From the NCBI GenBank assembly GCA_018883325.1, contig VEQH01000012.1:1-64000 (forward strand): a DNA stretch of 64,000 nt, in the 5' to 3' direction. The stretch comes from Flavobacteriales bacterium. Its GTDB lineage: Bacteria > Bacteroidota > Bacteroidia > Flavobacteriales_D > Crocinitomicaceae. The notes under the pieces were generated by a model. That model did no database searches. It saw only the letters and a program-made list of their open reading frames with translations, and had not been told where the DNA came from. Position numbers and translations under genes: made by a program. This document shows positions 45,385 to 53,447 of this stretch, one piece after another. Positions within the stretch are counted from its first letter, which is position 1. Every line of letters starts with the position of its first letter.

Positions 45385-46467
45385 ATGAAAAACACAGCAT
45401 TATCACATAAACACATCGAGCTTGGTGCTAAGATGGTACCATTTGCAGGTTACAACATGCCTGTTCAATACGAAGGCGTTAACATAGAACACGAAACTGT
45501 GCGCAATGCAGTTGGTGTATTTGATGTTTCACACATGGGTGAATTTATTCTTCGAGGTCCAAACGCTTTGGCTTTGATTCAAAAATTTGCTTCCAATGAT
45601 GCAAGCGTATTGTTTGATGGAAAAGCGCAATATTCATGTATGCCAAATGGCAAAGGTGGAATTGTTGACGATTTAATAATTTACCGTGTAAATGCTGAAG
45701 AATATTTCATTGTTGTAAATGCTTCAAACATTGAAAAAGATTGGAATTGGATTTCTTCTTTGAATGATTTAGGTGTTGAAATGATTAATGCTTCTGATGA
45801 ATATTCACTTTTGGCTATTCAAGGACCTAAAGCTGCGGAGGCAATGCAATCATTAACAGAGGTGAATTTGTCTGAAATGGTCTATTATACATTTACTCAT
45901 GGAACATTTGCAGGAATTGAAAACGTAATGATTTCAGCAACAGGTTACACAGGTTCTGGTGGTTTTGAGATTTATGTAAAAAATGAAGACGTAGAACACG
46001 TTTGGAACGAAGTTTTTAAAGCTGGAGCTGATTTTGGAATTAAACCAATCGGTTTGGCTGCAAGAGATACTTTGCGTTTGGAAATGGGCTTTTGCTTGTA
46101 CGGAAACGACATCGACGATACAACTTCACCTTTAGAAGCTGGTTTAGGTTGGATTACTAAATTCACTAAAGATTTTACCGATTCTGAATTTTTGAAAAAA
46201 CAAAAAGAAGAAGGTGTAACGCATAAATTAGTAGCATTTGAAATGATTGAAAGAGGAATTCCTCGTCACGACTATCGAATTTTAGATGCTTCAGGAAATG
46301 TAATTGGAAAAGTAACTTCTGGAACAATGTCACCAAGTATGAAAATTGGAATCGGACTTGGATATGTTACCAAAGAATTTAGTGCTTTAGAAACAGAAAT
46401 TTTCATTGAAATTCGAGAAAAAGGAGTGAAAGCTAAAGTAACTAAGCTTCCTTTTTACAAAAAATAA
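45385..46467 (+). CDS. gcvT: Aminomethyltransferase (glycine cleavage T protein)
   Basis: The 360-residue enzyme has [23 protein letters not shown], the folate-binding [15 protein letters not shown] region and the C-terminal [19 protein letters not shown]. It transfers the methylene group to tetrahydrofolate in glycine cleavage. It is not next to gcvH or gcvP here. Confidence 0.97.
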   Translation: MKNTALSHKHIELGAKMVPFAGYNMPVQYEGVNIEHETVRNAVGVFDVSHMGEFILRGPNALALIQKFASNDASVLFDGKAQYSCMPNGKGGIVDDLIIYRVNAEEYFIVVNASNIEKDWNWISSLNDLGVEMINASDEYSLLAIQGPKAAEAMQSLTEVNLSEMVYYTFTHGTFAGIENVMISATGYTGSGGFEIYVKNEDVEHVWNEVFKAGADFGIKPIGLAARDTLRLEMGFCLYGNDIDDTTSPLEAGLGWITKFTKDFTDSEFLKKQKEEGVTHKLVAFEMIERGIPRHDYRILDASGNVIGKVTSGTMSPSMKIGIGLGYVTKEFSALETEIFIEIREKGVKAKVTKLPFYKK

Positions 46468-46542
46468 AAGTTGAATATTGAATTTTCTGGTATCGTTTTT
46501 GTAAATCAACTGGAAATTTTAATTGAAATTAACTAATTGATT

Positions 46543-47928
46543 ATGAGACAACTATTTACATTTATCTTTTCTGCTTTAGGAAGTTTTCTTTTTGCACAAA
46601 GTAATTTTACAGTATTCAATAACGGCGGACAGCAATTTTATGTAATTCTTAATGGAATCAAACAGAATTCTGTACCACAAACGAATGTTTCAATTTCTGG
46701 TGTTAAAAATGGTGGTTACTCTGTGAAATTGATTTTTGCAGATGGTAAAACAGCTGATATTGATAAAAACTTCATGATTGACTCACCGACGGACATAACA
46801 ACGAAAGTGAGCTTCAAAAAAGGAAAAGGGAAACTTCAATTGGTTAGCATGGTTCCAACATCAGGTACAATGAGTTCTGGTGCTGTTATTTATCGCGAGA
46901 ATAATAACGTGATTTATTCTGATGCACCTGTGGTTAATGTTCAAACGCCGCCAACAACTACAACAGTTACAACGAATCAAATTGTTCCATCTAACGTTAA
47001 TGGAAATGTGCAGATAAACGGAACGCAGACTCAAACGCAGACTCAAACCCAAACAAACGTGAACACTTCCAATCAAACTATGAATGGAAACGTAAACATG
47101 AACGTTGGAATTAATGGAAACGTTGGTGTAAATGGTACAACTTCAACAAACGGGCAAAACGGAAACGTTAATATGAACACCAATGTCACAACAAACGGCA
47201 TGAATGTTTCTGTAAACGATCCTATGGTTGGTGAAAATATCAATGTGAATGTCGGAATCACTACAAACGGTACAACGATGACAGTTACTGATCCAATGAT
47301 GAATGGAAATGTAAACATGAATGTGAACATGAACGGGATGCCGATTTCAAATTCTACTTCAACAGTAACAACAACTTCAACTCAAACAATAAATGGTCAA
47401 ACGACTTATCAATCTGGAAGTACAACTACTCAAAGTAATGCAGGAAATGTAACTGTTACGAGCACGGGAAATCCAACAATGAATGGAAATGTAAACATGA
47501 ATCCAAATCCAAATGGAAACGTTACTATTTCAACTTCTGGAAATGCAAACCAAAATAGCAATACAAGTTCCAACAGCAATGTAAATACAACTCAAAACAC
47601 GAATATTAATTCAACAAATAGCAATTTTATCAATTGTACAAGAATGTTGCTTAATACGGATGAATTTATTGCTGACCTTAAAACGCAAACATTTGAAGAT
47701 GATCGCGTAGAAATTATTTACAAAGATTTGACAAAAACATGTGTTACAGCTGTTCAAGTTTATAAGATTTTGGAAACGATAACCTTTGAAGCGACTAAAT
47801 ATGAAGTTGCACAATTTTTATATTTCAGAACGAGTGACAGACAAGTTTTAGACAAAGGAATGTTGCCATTATTTACTTTCGATAGTACAAAAATGGACTG
47901 GAGAGAATTTGTTCGTAAGAATCAATAA
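46543..47928 (+). CDS. Exported DUF4476 protein with a long Asn-rich linker
   Basis: The ATG at 46543 (MRQLFTFIFSALGSFLFAQ) opens a signal peptide; a TTG two codons earlier is unlikely. Residues about 20-110 are a beta domain (FTVFNNGGQQFYVILNGI) typical before DUF4476. Residues about 135-365 are low complexity, almost all Asn, Thr, Gly, Val, Met and Ser with repeated GNVNMN and TQTQTQTQT units. The DUF4476 domain follows at about 370-461 (DRQVLDKGMLPLFTFDSTKMDW at its end). Function is unknown; the linker probably exposes the end domain. A strong terminator follows. Confidence 0.85.
   Translation: MRQLFTFIFSALGSFLFAQSNFTVFNNGGQQFYVILNGIKQNSVPQTNVSISGVKNGGYSVKLIFADGKTADIDKNFMIDSPTDITTKVSFKKGKGKLQLVSMVPTSGTMSSGAVIYRENNNVIYSDAPVVNVQTPPTTTTVTTNQIVPSNVNGNVQINGTQTQTQTQTQTNVNTSNQTMNGNVNMNVGINGNVGVNGTTSTNGQNGNVNMNTNVTTNGMNVSVNDPMVGENINVNVGITTNGTTMTVTDPMMNGNVNMNVNMNGMPISNSTSTVTTTSTQTINGQTTYQSGSTTTQSNAGNVTVTSTGNPTMNGNVNMNPNPNGNVTISTSGNANQNSNTSSNSNVNTTQNTNINSTNSNFINCTRMLLNTDEFIADLKTQTFEDDRVEIIYKDLTKTCVTAVQVYKILETITFEATKYEVAQFLYFRTSDRQVLDKGMLPLFTFDSTKMDWREFVRKNQ
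47026..47578 (+). repeat. Low-complexity AATGGAAA(T/C)GT-type repeats inside the DUF4476 gene
   Basis: Units such as ATGAATGGAAATGTAAACATG recur several times, encoding NGNVNM blocks, beside ACTCAAACGCAGACTCAAAC units. Such tracts expand and contract easily by slippage, so length may vary between strains. Confidence 0.7.
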
Positions 47929-48013
47929 TTGCAAGATTTTACTTTTAAAAGTCGTTTTATTCGAAAATCAGAACCTAGAATTATATTCAAAGTTATCATT
48001 GATGACAAAATTG

Positions 48014-48045
48014 AAATCCATTTAATTCGTTAGATGGATTTTTTT
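48014..48045 (+). terminator. Intrinsic terminator of the DUF4476 gene
   Basis: AAATCCATTTAA and TTAGATGGATTT form a 12-bp stem with one G-T pair and a TTCG tetraloop, followed by a run of T. It lies 85 bp past the stop. Confidence 0.85.
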
Positions 48046-48078
48046 ATGATAAGATTTTTATGTTAAGGAAGCAGTATT
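48020..48078 (+). repeat. 59-bp direct repeat, left copy
   Basis: It begins ATTTAATTCGTTAGAT and ends GAAGCAGTATT. The right copy at 48201-48259 has the same length and differs at only a few positions. The palindromic element at 48079-48199 sits between them. It begins inside the terminator stem. Confidence 0.85.
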
Positions 48079-48199
48079 AGACCGTTTCAAAAGTCGATAA
48101 TTTAAGCTTTCTAAAAATTTAAATCAGGAGTTTACCCTTGTAAATGAGGATTCTAAATTTTTTTTGAGTAACGACAAGTAGCGAGTTGTGCAACGGTCT
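48079..48199. mobile_element. MITE-like palindromic element, copy 1
   Basis: This 121-bp element has terminal inverted repeats AGACCGTTTCAAAA and TTGTGCAACGGTCT. It is imperfectly palindromic almost throughout: inner arms TTTCTAAAAATTTAAA and TCTAAATTTTTTTTGAG can pair, and GTTTAC/GTAAAT flanks a central CCTT. It has no coding capacity. A near-identical copy is at 62216-62334. It may be a non-autonomous transposable element or a structured RNA element. Confidence 0.75.
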
Positions 48200-48200
48200 T

Positions 48201-48259
48201 ATTTAATTCGTTAGATAGATTTTTTATGATAAGATTTTTGATGTTATGCAAGCAGTATT
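48201..48259 (+). repeat. 59-bp direct repeat, right copy
   Basis: It begins ATTTAATTCGTTAGAT and ends CAAGCAGTATT, matching the left copy at 48020-48078. It ends 14 bp before the stop of the convergent gene. Confidence 0.85.
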
Positions 48260-48273
48260 GCTTTCTTGTACGA

Positions 48274-50661
48274 TTAGCGTAAAACATTGACATGTCCTGT
48301 CATAAGTTGTTCTATTTCCCGATTAGGTTTATAGATTAATTTCCAAATATAGGTTCCGTCTTGAACTTTTTTACCCTTGTATTTCCCGTCCCATCTGAAA
48401 TTCATATCCTCAGTGTAATAAACAGATTGTCCCCAGCGGTTAAAAACTTCAAGTTTTATCCAAGCAACTCCAACAAAACTACCTAAGAAAAAGTTATTGT
48501 ATCTATCACCATCAGGAATGAATGTATTTGGTATATAGATGTAAAGTTCTTCTTTTATTATAATTTGTTTTGTGATTGTGTCTTTGCATCCCTTTGCATC
48601 CTCAGCAATCAAAGTAATGTAGTAAACACCAGCTGTATCAAAAGTGTGGTTTGCATGCATTTCTGCGGATGAACCCCCATCACTAAAAAGCCATTGGTAT
48701 TCAACTGCATTAACGGAAGTATTTTGAAACGAAATCGGTAAATCTTCAGTTAAAGTTTGACTTAAAATATTGAAATCAGCGCGTGGTCGAACTACAGTTA
48801 CAGGTGCAAAACCTGAAATAGTAAATGTATTACAGCCATCTGAAACTTTCACTTCATAAAAACCAGTAGTATAAGGTCGAACCCAAGTTGCTGTTGTGGT
48901 TGCTCCATTATGTGACCATAAATAAGTGTAGTTTCCAACTCCACCAGAGGCTGTTGCGTAAACCATTGCGCTATCTCCAGGGCAAATTTCTATTGGTGGA
49001 TTAACAGTAACAACCAGCGGAGGAGCAGTAATTGTGTAAAGTATGGTGTCCGAGATAGTAGCTCCGCAATTATCACTTACGGTAAGGAAATAGGAACTTG
49101 TTGTCTCAGGAGTTACTGTTAATGAACTCGTTGAACTCAAAAGTGCACCTGCTGCATTTCGCCAGCTATAGGTGTAAATTCCTGTTCCACCAGAAACAGA
49201 TGCGGTAAATACATGTTGAATAAAAGGACAAATTTCAGTTACATTAGGAATTGGTGCTAAAACAAGCGGAGTGTAAACGGGAACTTGAACAAAAACTGTA
49301 TCAAACGCTTCAGTACCAATACAAACATCGTTTACAACAATTGAGTAAGTTCCAGATGCGTTTGGAGCAATGCTAATACTTGATGAGGTTTCTCCTGTGC
49401 TCCATAAATAGGAATAGGGGCTAATTCCCCCTGTAACCGTGGCGTTTAATTGAATGTTTTCACCAGGACAAGAAACGGAAGGGTCTGGAATGTTAACTTG
49501 AAGATCTACAATGTCTTGAATAAATAAATTCACTTCAAGTGGAGTAATATTTCCACAAGGGTCGGATATTTGAAAGATAAGTTTTATAGTTTCTAATCCT
49601 TCAGGAATATTATCTAAAAGTGCATCAATTGTATAAGAGATAGTTGCTTGACCAGGATTGAAAGTTACAGAACTTGGGAAATTGGTGTAATCAACACCAT
49701 TTGTTGCTGATCCTGAGATTAATACTGGAATAGTCAATGAATTCTGTAAATTTGCTTCTCTAGTTAAGTCAACAGTTGCTGTAACACATCCTTCAGCCAA
49801 CCAATTGGGGTTTGAAAAATATTGTGGAGTAACAGTATGTGAAACACTTATTGGCGTTTCAGAAGATAAACTATTAGCTTCAAGGAAAATACCTGAATCC
49901 CATTGCCCATCACCAACATCTGCAACTGCAATGACTAAGTGATAAGTCTGCCCACATTGAACACGAGAAACTGCTTCAAGTACGTCTGTGAAACCGTCGT
50001 ATTGAATGTAAAAAGGATTATTGTTGTATGGCGCACTGTTTCCATCCCCATTAAAATTGTAAAACTGAGAATTTGTGATTGTATTCACGTTATTAATGGA
50101 GACGATACTACCATTTGTTGGGAGTCGCGCAATATTTTGCATTCCCACAATTCCTGGACCAGAAATAAAGAATCCAAAAACGTCGTTATAACTTGAATTG
50201 TTTGGTGGCGCAAATTCTGGATATTCGTCTGAACCAAACACATATTTGAAACGAACAGTATCAGAAAAAGGAATAAAATCAAATTCTAAAATTGCAGCAT
50301 TAAATGTTCCTGTTCCTCCAATTAGATTAGATAAAATCGAAGAACCTCCTGTGCCATTATCCATTCCACAACCAGCTTGATTATTTGGACCTTGTGGACC
50401 ACTACCGTTATTGATTACAGTTCCTGTGGTTAAAACTATTCCTTGATCTATTCCTAGATTGGTGTTTGTGCCTGAAAAAGAGGCGATTGCAGAAGGGCTT
50501 CCATTATACATTATATTGGAAACGATCACTCCTTGCCCTAATAAAACATTTTCAACCAAGGCTTGAGGGCTTTGTCCTGTGCTTGTTGTAAGCTGAGACA
50601 GAGCGGGAGAGGCAAAAGCGAGCCCTAAAAGGATTAATATTTTGGTTATACAGTTTTTCAC
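48274..50661 (-). CDS. Large secreted protein: choice-of-anchor L domain, Ig/PKD repeats, T9SS type B sorting domain
   Basis: The 795-residue protein has a signal peptide (to about SPALS), a choice-of-anchor L domain at about 30-265 (VLLGQGVIVSNIMYNG, FGSDEYPEFAPP, FGFFISGPG), a Calx-beta-like stretch, two or three Ig/PKD-type repeats with YxYLWSTGETSSSI and YTYLWSHNG, and a C-terminal gliding-associated CHU_C domain (YIYIPNTFIPDGDRYNNFF, FNRWGQSVYY, DGTYIWKLIYK). The CHU_C tail is the type B T9SS signal, so the protein should be exported to the cell surface, likely as an adhesin. Confidence 0.92.
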   Translation of the reverse strand: MKNCITKILILLGLAFASPALSQLTTSTGQSPQALVENVLLGQGVIVSNIMYNGSPSAIASFSGTNTNLGIDQGIVLTTGTVINNGSGPQGPNNQAGCGMDNGTGGSSILSNLIGGTGTFNAAILEFDFIPFSDTVRFKYVFGSDEYPEFAPPNNSSYNDVFGFFISGPGIVGMQNIARLPTNGSIVSINNVNTITNSQFYNFNGDGNSAPYNNNPFYIQYDGFTDVLEAVSRVQCGQTYHLVIAVADVGDGQWDSGIFLEANSLSSETPISVSHTVTPQYFSNPNWLAEGCVTATVDLTREANLQNSLTIPVLISGSATNGVDYTNFPSSVTFNPGQATISYTIDALLDNIPEGLETIKLIFQISDPCGNITPLEVNLFIQDIVDLQVNIPDPSVSCPGENIQLNATVTGGISPYSYLWSTGETSSSISIAPNASGTYSIVVNDVCIGTEAFDTVFVQVPVYTPLVLAPIPNVTEICPFIQHVFTASVSGGTGIYTYSWRNAAGALLSSTSSLTVTPETTSSYFLTVSDNCGATISDTILYTITAPPLVVTVNPPIEICPGDSAMVYATASGGVGNYTYLWSHNGATTTATWVRPYTTGFYEVKVSDGCNTFTISGFAPVTVVRPRADFNILSQTLTEDLPISFQNTSVNAVEYQWLFSDGGSSAEMHANHTFDTAGVYYITLIAEDAKGCKDTITKQIIIKEELYIYIPNTFIPDGDRYNNFFLGSFVGVAWIKLEVFNRWGQSVYYTEDMNFRWDGKYKGKKVQDGTYIWKLIYKPNREIEQLMTGHVNVLR

Positions 50662-50739
50662 AATTCCTTTTAGGTAAACGGATAAATTCAGAAAACGTTG
50701 TGATTTTATGGAAAATTAAGGATTTTTTGTGAAATAAAA

Positions 50740-50766
50740 AAAGACTGCCCTTTTGAGACAGTCTTT
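50740..50766 (-). terminator. Intrinsic terminator of the YceI operon
   Basis: On the minus strand AAAGACTG and CAGTCTTT form an 8-bp stem extended by CTC/GGG with one bulged base, then seven T residues. It lies 18 bp after the stop of the membrane-protein gene at 50785. Confidence 0.85.
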
Positions 50767-50784
50767 CAAACGAATTTTAACTTA

Positions 50785-51180
50785 TTATTTTTTGATAAAT
50801 ATGGGTTTGATTGTGTTCCAAACAACTATTGGAAAGAAGTGCATTGGAATAGCAAAACCATAAATTAGATAGTAGTAACTTTCATCATCGCTATCAGGTA
50901 AGGTTGCTTTAAAAACACCTAGAATACTAGCAAAACTGATGAATGCAAACAAAAATCCAAAAATAATATCGCCGATTTTTGGTAAAAATTTTACGAAAAG
51001 TGCGTGACCTACAGATGCTAAAATACAACCAACAAAACACGCAATAATAATGGCGCTTGTAGGAATAAAACTACTGTAATCAACAACGGTTAAGTCTTGA
51101 TAAACTGCCCCGTAAAGAAAAGCGCCTAAACCTGATAAAGCTCCAGAAATGAGTGCTAATAAAGTGTATTTTACTATCAT
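50785..51180 (-). CDS. Four-helix membrane protein, unknown
   Basis: The 131-residue product has four hydrophobic helices (LLALISGALSGLGAFLYGAV, FIPTSAIIIACFVGCILASV, IIFGFLFAFISFASILGVF, YLIYGFAIPMHFFPIVVW). It looks like a small DUF6069-type membrane protein, but the family call is weak. It is the third gene after two YceI genes with a 6-bp gap, so it may work with them. Confidence 0.7.
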   Translation of the reverse strand: MIVKYTLLALISGALSGLGAFLYGAVYQDLTVVDYSSFIPTSAIIIACFVGCILASVGHALFVKFLPKIGDIIFGFLFAFISFASILGVFKATLPDSDDESYYYLIYGFAIPMHFFPIVVWNTIKPIFIKK

Positions 51181-51186
51181 TGTTTT

Positions 51187-51714
51187 TTATTTTAATGTTG
51201 CTGGAATTGTTGCAACGATTTTTAAAGTTTCTGCAACGTCGTTTCCTTTTTTACCTACTCCGAAATCGGTTCTATCTACACTGAATTTAGCCACGAAAGT
51301 TCCTTTAGATCCTTTTTTACTAAAAGTAAATGGTATTGTAAAGTCTTTTTTCACTCCGTGAATTTCTAATTTACCTACTGCTTTGTAGCCAGCATCTGTT
51401 TTTTCTATTTTAGAAGAAATAAACTCAATGTTTGGATATTTAGCAGCATCAAACCATTCTTCTCCTTTGGCGTGCTTATTTTGGATTCCGTTTCCAGTAC
51501 TAATCGACTCAACTTTAATTTTTAAGTCAAATTTTGAACTTGAAAGTTTAGTCGCATCAAAAATAATACTTCCAGACATTTCTTTAAAAACGCCACTAAC
51601 ATCCTTATTTGAAAAAGCAATATTGTGATCTTCTGAAATCTTCCAATTTTGTGCTTGTGTTTGACCTACTGAAAATAGGAACAAAAACGCAGCTATTATT
51701 TTTAACACTTTCAT
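51187..51714 (-). CDS. YceI family lipid-binding protein, exported (second copy)
   Basis: The 175-residue protein has a signal peptide (to about QTQAQ) and the YceI lipocalin-like fold: NIAFSNKDVSGVFKEMSGSI, HAKGEEWFDAAKYPNIEF, GKLEIHGVKKDFTIPFTF and FSVDRTDFGVG. YceI proteins bind isoprenoid-like lipids in the periplasm. It follows another YceI gene by 16 bp, but the two are clearly diverged, which points to an old duplication. Confidence 0.93.
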   Translation of the reverse strand: MKVLKIIAAFLFLFSVGQTQAQNWKISEDHNIAFSNKDVSGVFKEMSGSIIFDATKLSSSKFDLKIKVESISTGNGIQNKHAKGEEWFDAAKYPNIEFISSKIEKTDAGYKAVGKLEIHGVKKDFTIPFTFSKKGSKGTFVAKFSVDRTDFGVGKKGNDVAETLKIVATIPATLK

Positions 51715-51730
51715 CTTTCGAGGTTTTTTA

Positions 51731-52306
51731 TTAGTTTTTAACTACTTCTAAATCAGCATTTAAATATACTTCGTCAGCTACAACTGAATTCGGCATTGAT
51801 GTTCCAACTCCGTATTCAGATCTTTTAACCAAACCTGTAATTTTTAAACCCGCTAAGTCATTACCAGCTTTGTTTTTTGTTGTACCAGAATGAATTCCTG
51901 CTAAAACAACTGTTTTTGTAACACCGTGCATTGTGAAGTTACCTGTGATAACATATTTGTTTCCTTTTGCTTTTTTCACAGATGTACTTTTGAACGTAAT
52001 TGTTGGGTATTTATCAACTTCAAAGAAATCAGCAGAACGTAAATGGTCATCACGCATTGATAAATAAGTATTGATTGTTTTTGCTTCAGCTGTTAATTCG
52101 ATTGTTGCACCAGAAAAATCTGCATTTGGAGTTGTGATTTTCACATCAAATTTGTCAAACTGTCCAACTGTTTCAGAAACACCCATGTGTTTAACTGTGA
52201 AACCTAAACGAGAGTGACCTGCATCCAAAGACCAACTTCCAGCTTCTAATACTACGAATGAAACTAATGCAAACGCAACTGATAAAGAGATAAATAATTT
52301 TTTCAT
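51731..52306 (-). CDS. YceI family lipid-binding protein, exported (first copy)
   Basis: The 191-residue protein has a signal peptide, WSLDAGHSRLGFTVKHMGVSE (the classic YceI opening), LRSADFFEVDKYPTITFKST, NFTMHGVTKTVVL and ITGLVKRSEYGVG. It resembles standard YceI more closely than its downstream partner. It leads the three-gene operon closed by the terminator at 50740-50766. Confidence 0.95.
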   Translation of the reverse strand: MKKLFISLSVAFALVSFVVLEAGSWSLDAGHSRLGFTVKHMGVSETVGQFDKFDVKITTPNADFSGATIELTAEAKTINTYLSMRDDHLRSADFFEVDKYPTITFKSTSVKKAKGNKYVITGNFTMHGVTKTVVLAGIHSGTTKNKAGNDLAGLKITGLVKRSEYGVGTSMPNSVVADEVYLNADLEVVKN

Positions 52307-52616
52307 GTTTTTTTATTTTTTTAAGTTAAACATTTATTGAGGTACAAAGTTCAGCATTTCACTTATTACTATTAGTTAACGTAGGTTAAGACATGCTAAT
52401 TTCTGATTTTGAAGCTGATTTTCTAACAAATGTTAAATGATGTGTGCGCAATGTAATGATTGAACTAATGCCACGTTATTAATTGAAAAGACATCCAATT
52501 TTGGAATCTTTGTTCATAATTAAGTAGTTTAGGTTGGTTGAAAGAGGAGTGAAAGCTCCTCTTTTTTTGTGTTCTAAATCAAAACTCTTTTCAATTTTAT
52601 CCGTTTGAATTAGCAA
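52307..52616. other. Divergent intergenic region of 310 bp
   Basis: It should hold the promoters of the YceI operon and of the epimerase-like gene. Near its right end is a complete plus-strand terminator at 52541-52568 with no gene before it. No small open frame with support was found. Confidence 0.5.
52541..52568 (+). terminator. Terminator with no upstream gene (possible small RNA or attenuator)
   Basis: AAAGAGGAG and CTCCTCTTT form a perfect 9-bp stem with loop TGAAAG, followed by a T run to 52568. The preceding gene on this strand is several kb away, so the hairpin must end a short transcript started within the divergent region, or attenuate the gene at 52617. Confidence 0.75.
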
Positions 52617-53396
52617 ATGAAAAAAAACTGTGTATTAATTGGCTGTGGTTGGTTGGGGCAACCTTTAGGAGTTGAAATAACAAAACTTGGGTTTTCTGTT
52701 TATGGAGGAACAAGAAATTCAGAAAAAATCATTGAACTTAATCGTTTAGGATTTAATGGATTTAAAATTGATTTTCACGAACAAAATGTTTCCTTGGATT
52801 TAAGTTCTGAAATTCTTGAAACCACTTCATTACTTATTTTCACAATTCCACCGACTGGATTTTCTGATTATGGTCAAAGTCTTTTGTCAATTGCAAAATT
52901 ATTCCCAAAAGAAACCCAATTAATTTTTACAAGTTCAACAAGTGTTTACAAGGAGGTGAATGAAATTGTGGATGAAAATTCAGCTTTGGACGAACATCAT
53001 TCGGTAACTAAAGCAGAAATTTTACTACAAAATAACTTTAAAGAGCGCTTGACCATCTTGCGCTTGGCAGGTTTGATTGGAGAAAATCGTCATCCAGTAA
53101 AATACTTTTTAAATAAACCAGCTATTCCAAATGGTTTAGCTCCAGTAAATTTGATTCAGTTAAAAGATGTGATTCAAGCTTTTTTGACTGTAATTCAAGC
53201 GAAAAAAGTCAACAAAGTTTACAACATTTGCACAGCTGAACATCCGACTAAAATGCACTATTACAATGAAATCGCCAAGCAAAAATTTGGAGTTCAACTT
53301 TCTTTTCTAGTCGAAGGCAATGGAAAAATCATTGATGGCTCAAAAATTGTTAAAGAATCAGATTTTCAATACAATACCTCTATTTTTGCGGTTTAA
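52617..53396 (+). CDS. NAD(P)-binding epimerase/dehydratase-like protein (YeeZ-like)
   Basis: The 259-residue protein starts with a Rossmann motif LIGCGWLGQPLG, then VYGGTRNSEKI, LIFTIPPTG and LIFTSSTSVYKE, as in YeeZ-type extended SDR proteins. The catalytic YxxxK is not obvious (DEHHSVTKAE instead), which is common in this group. The substrate is unknown. An orphan terminator hairpin lies 48 bp upstream of its start. Confidence 0.82.
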   Translation: MKKNCVLIGCGWLGQPLGVEITKLGFSVYGGTRNSEKIIELNRLGFNGFKIDFHEQNVSLDLSSEILETTSLLIFTIPPTGFSDYGQSLLSIAKLFPKETQLIFTSSTSVYKEVNEIVDENSALDEHHSVTKAEILLQNNFKERLTILRLAGLIGENRHPVKYFLNKPAIPNGLAPVNLIQLKDVIQAFLTVIQAKKVNKVYNICTAEHPTKMHYYNEIAKQKFGVQLSFLVEGNGKIIDGSKIVKESDFQYNTSIFAV

Positions 53397-53447
53397 AGAA
53401 AATCAGTAAACACAACATTTGAATTACCTTTACGTCTTTTACCTACG

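Noticed and set aside
47073-47330. An 85-codon minus-strand frame with many FTFMFTFP units
   Set aside because: It mirrors the low-complexity linker of the DUF4476 gene and is not a real protein.
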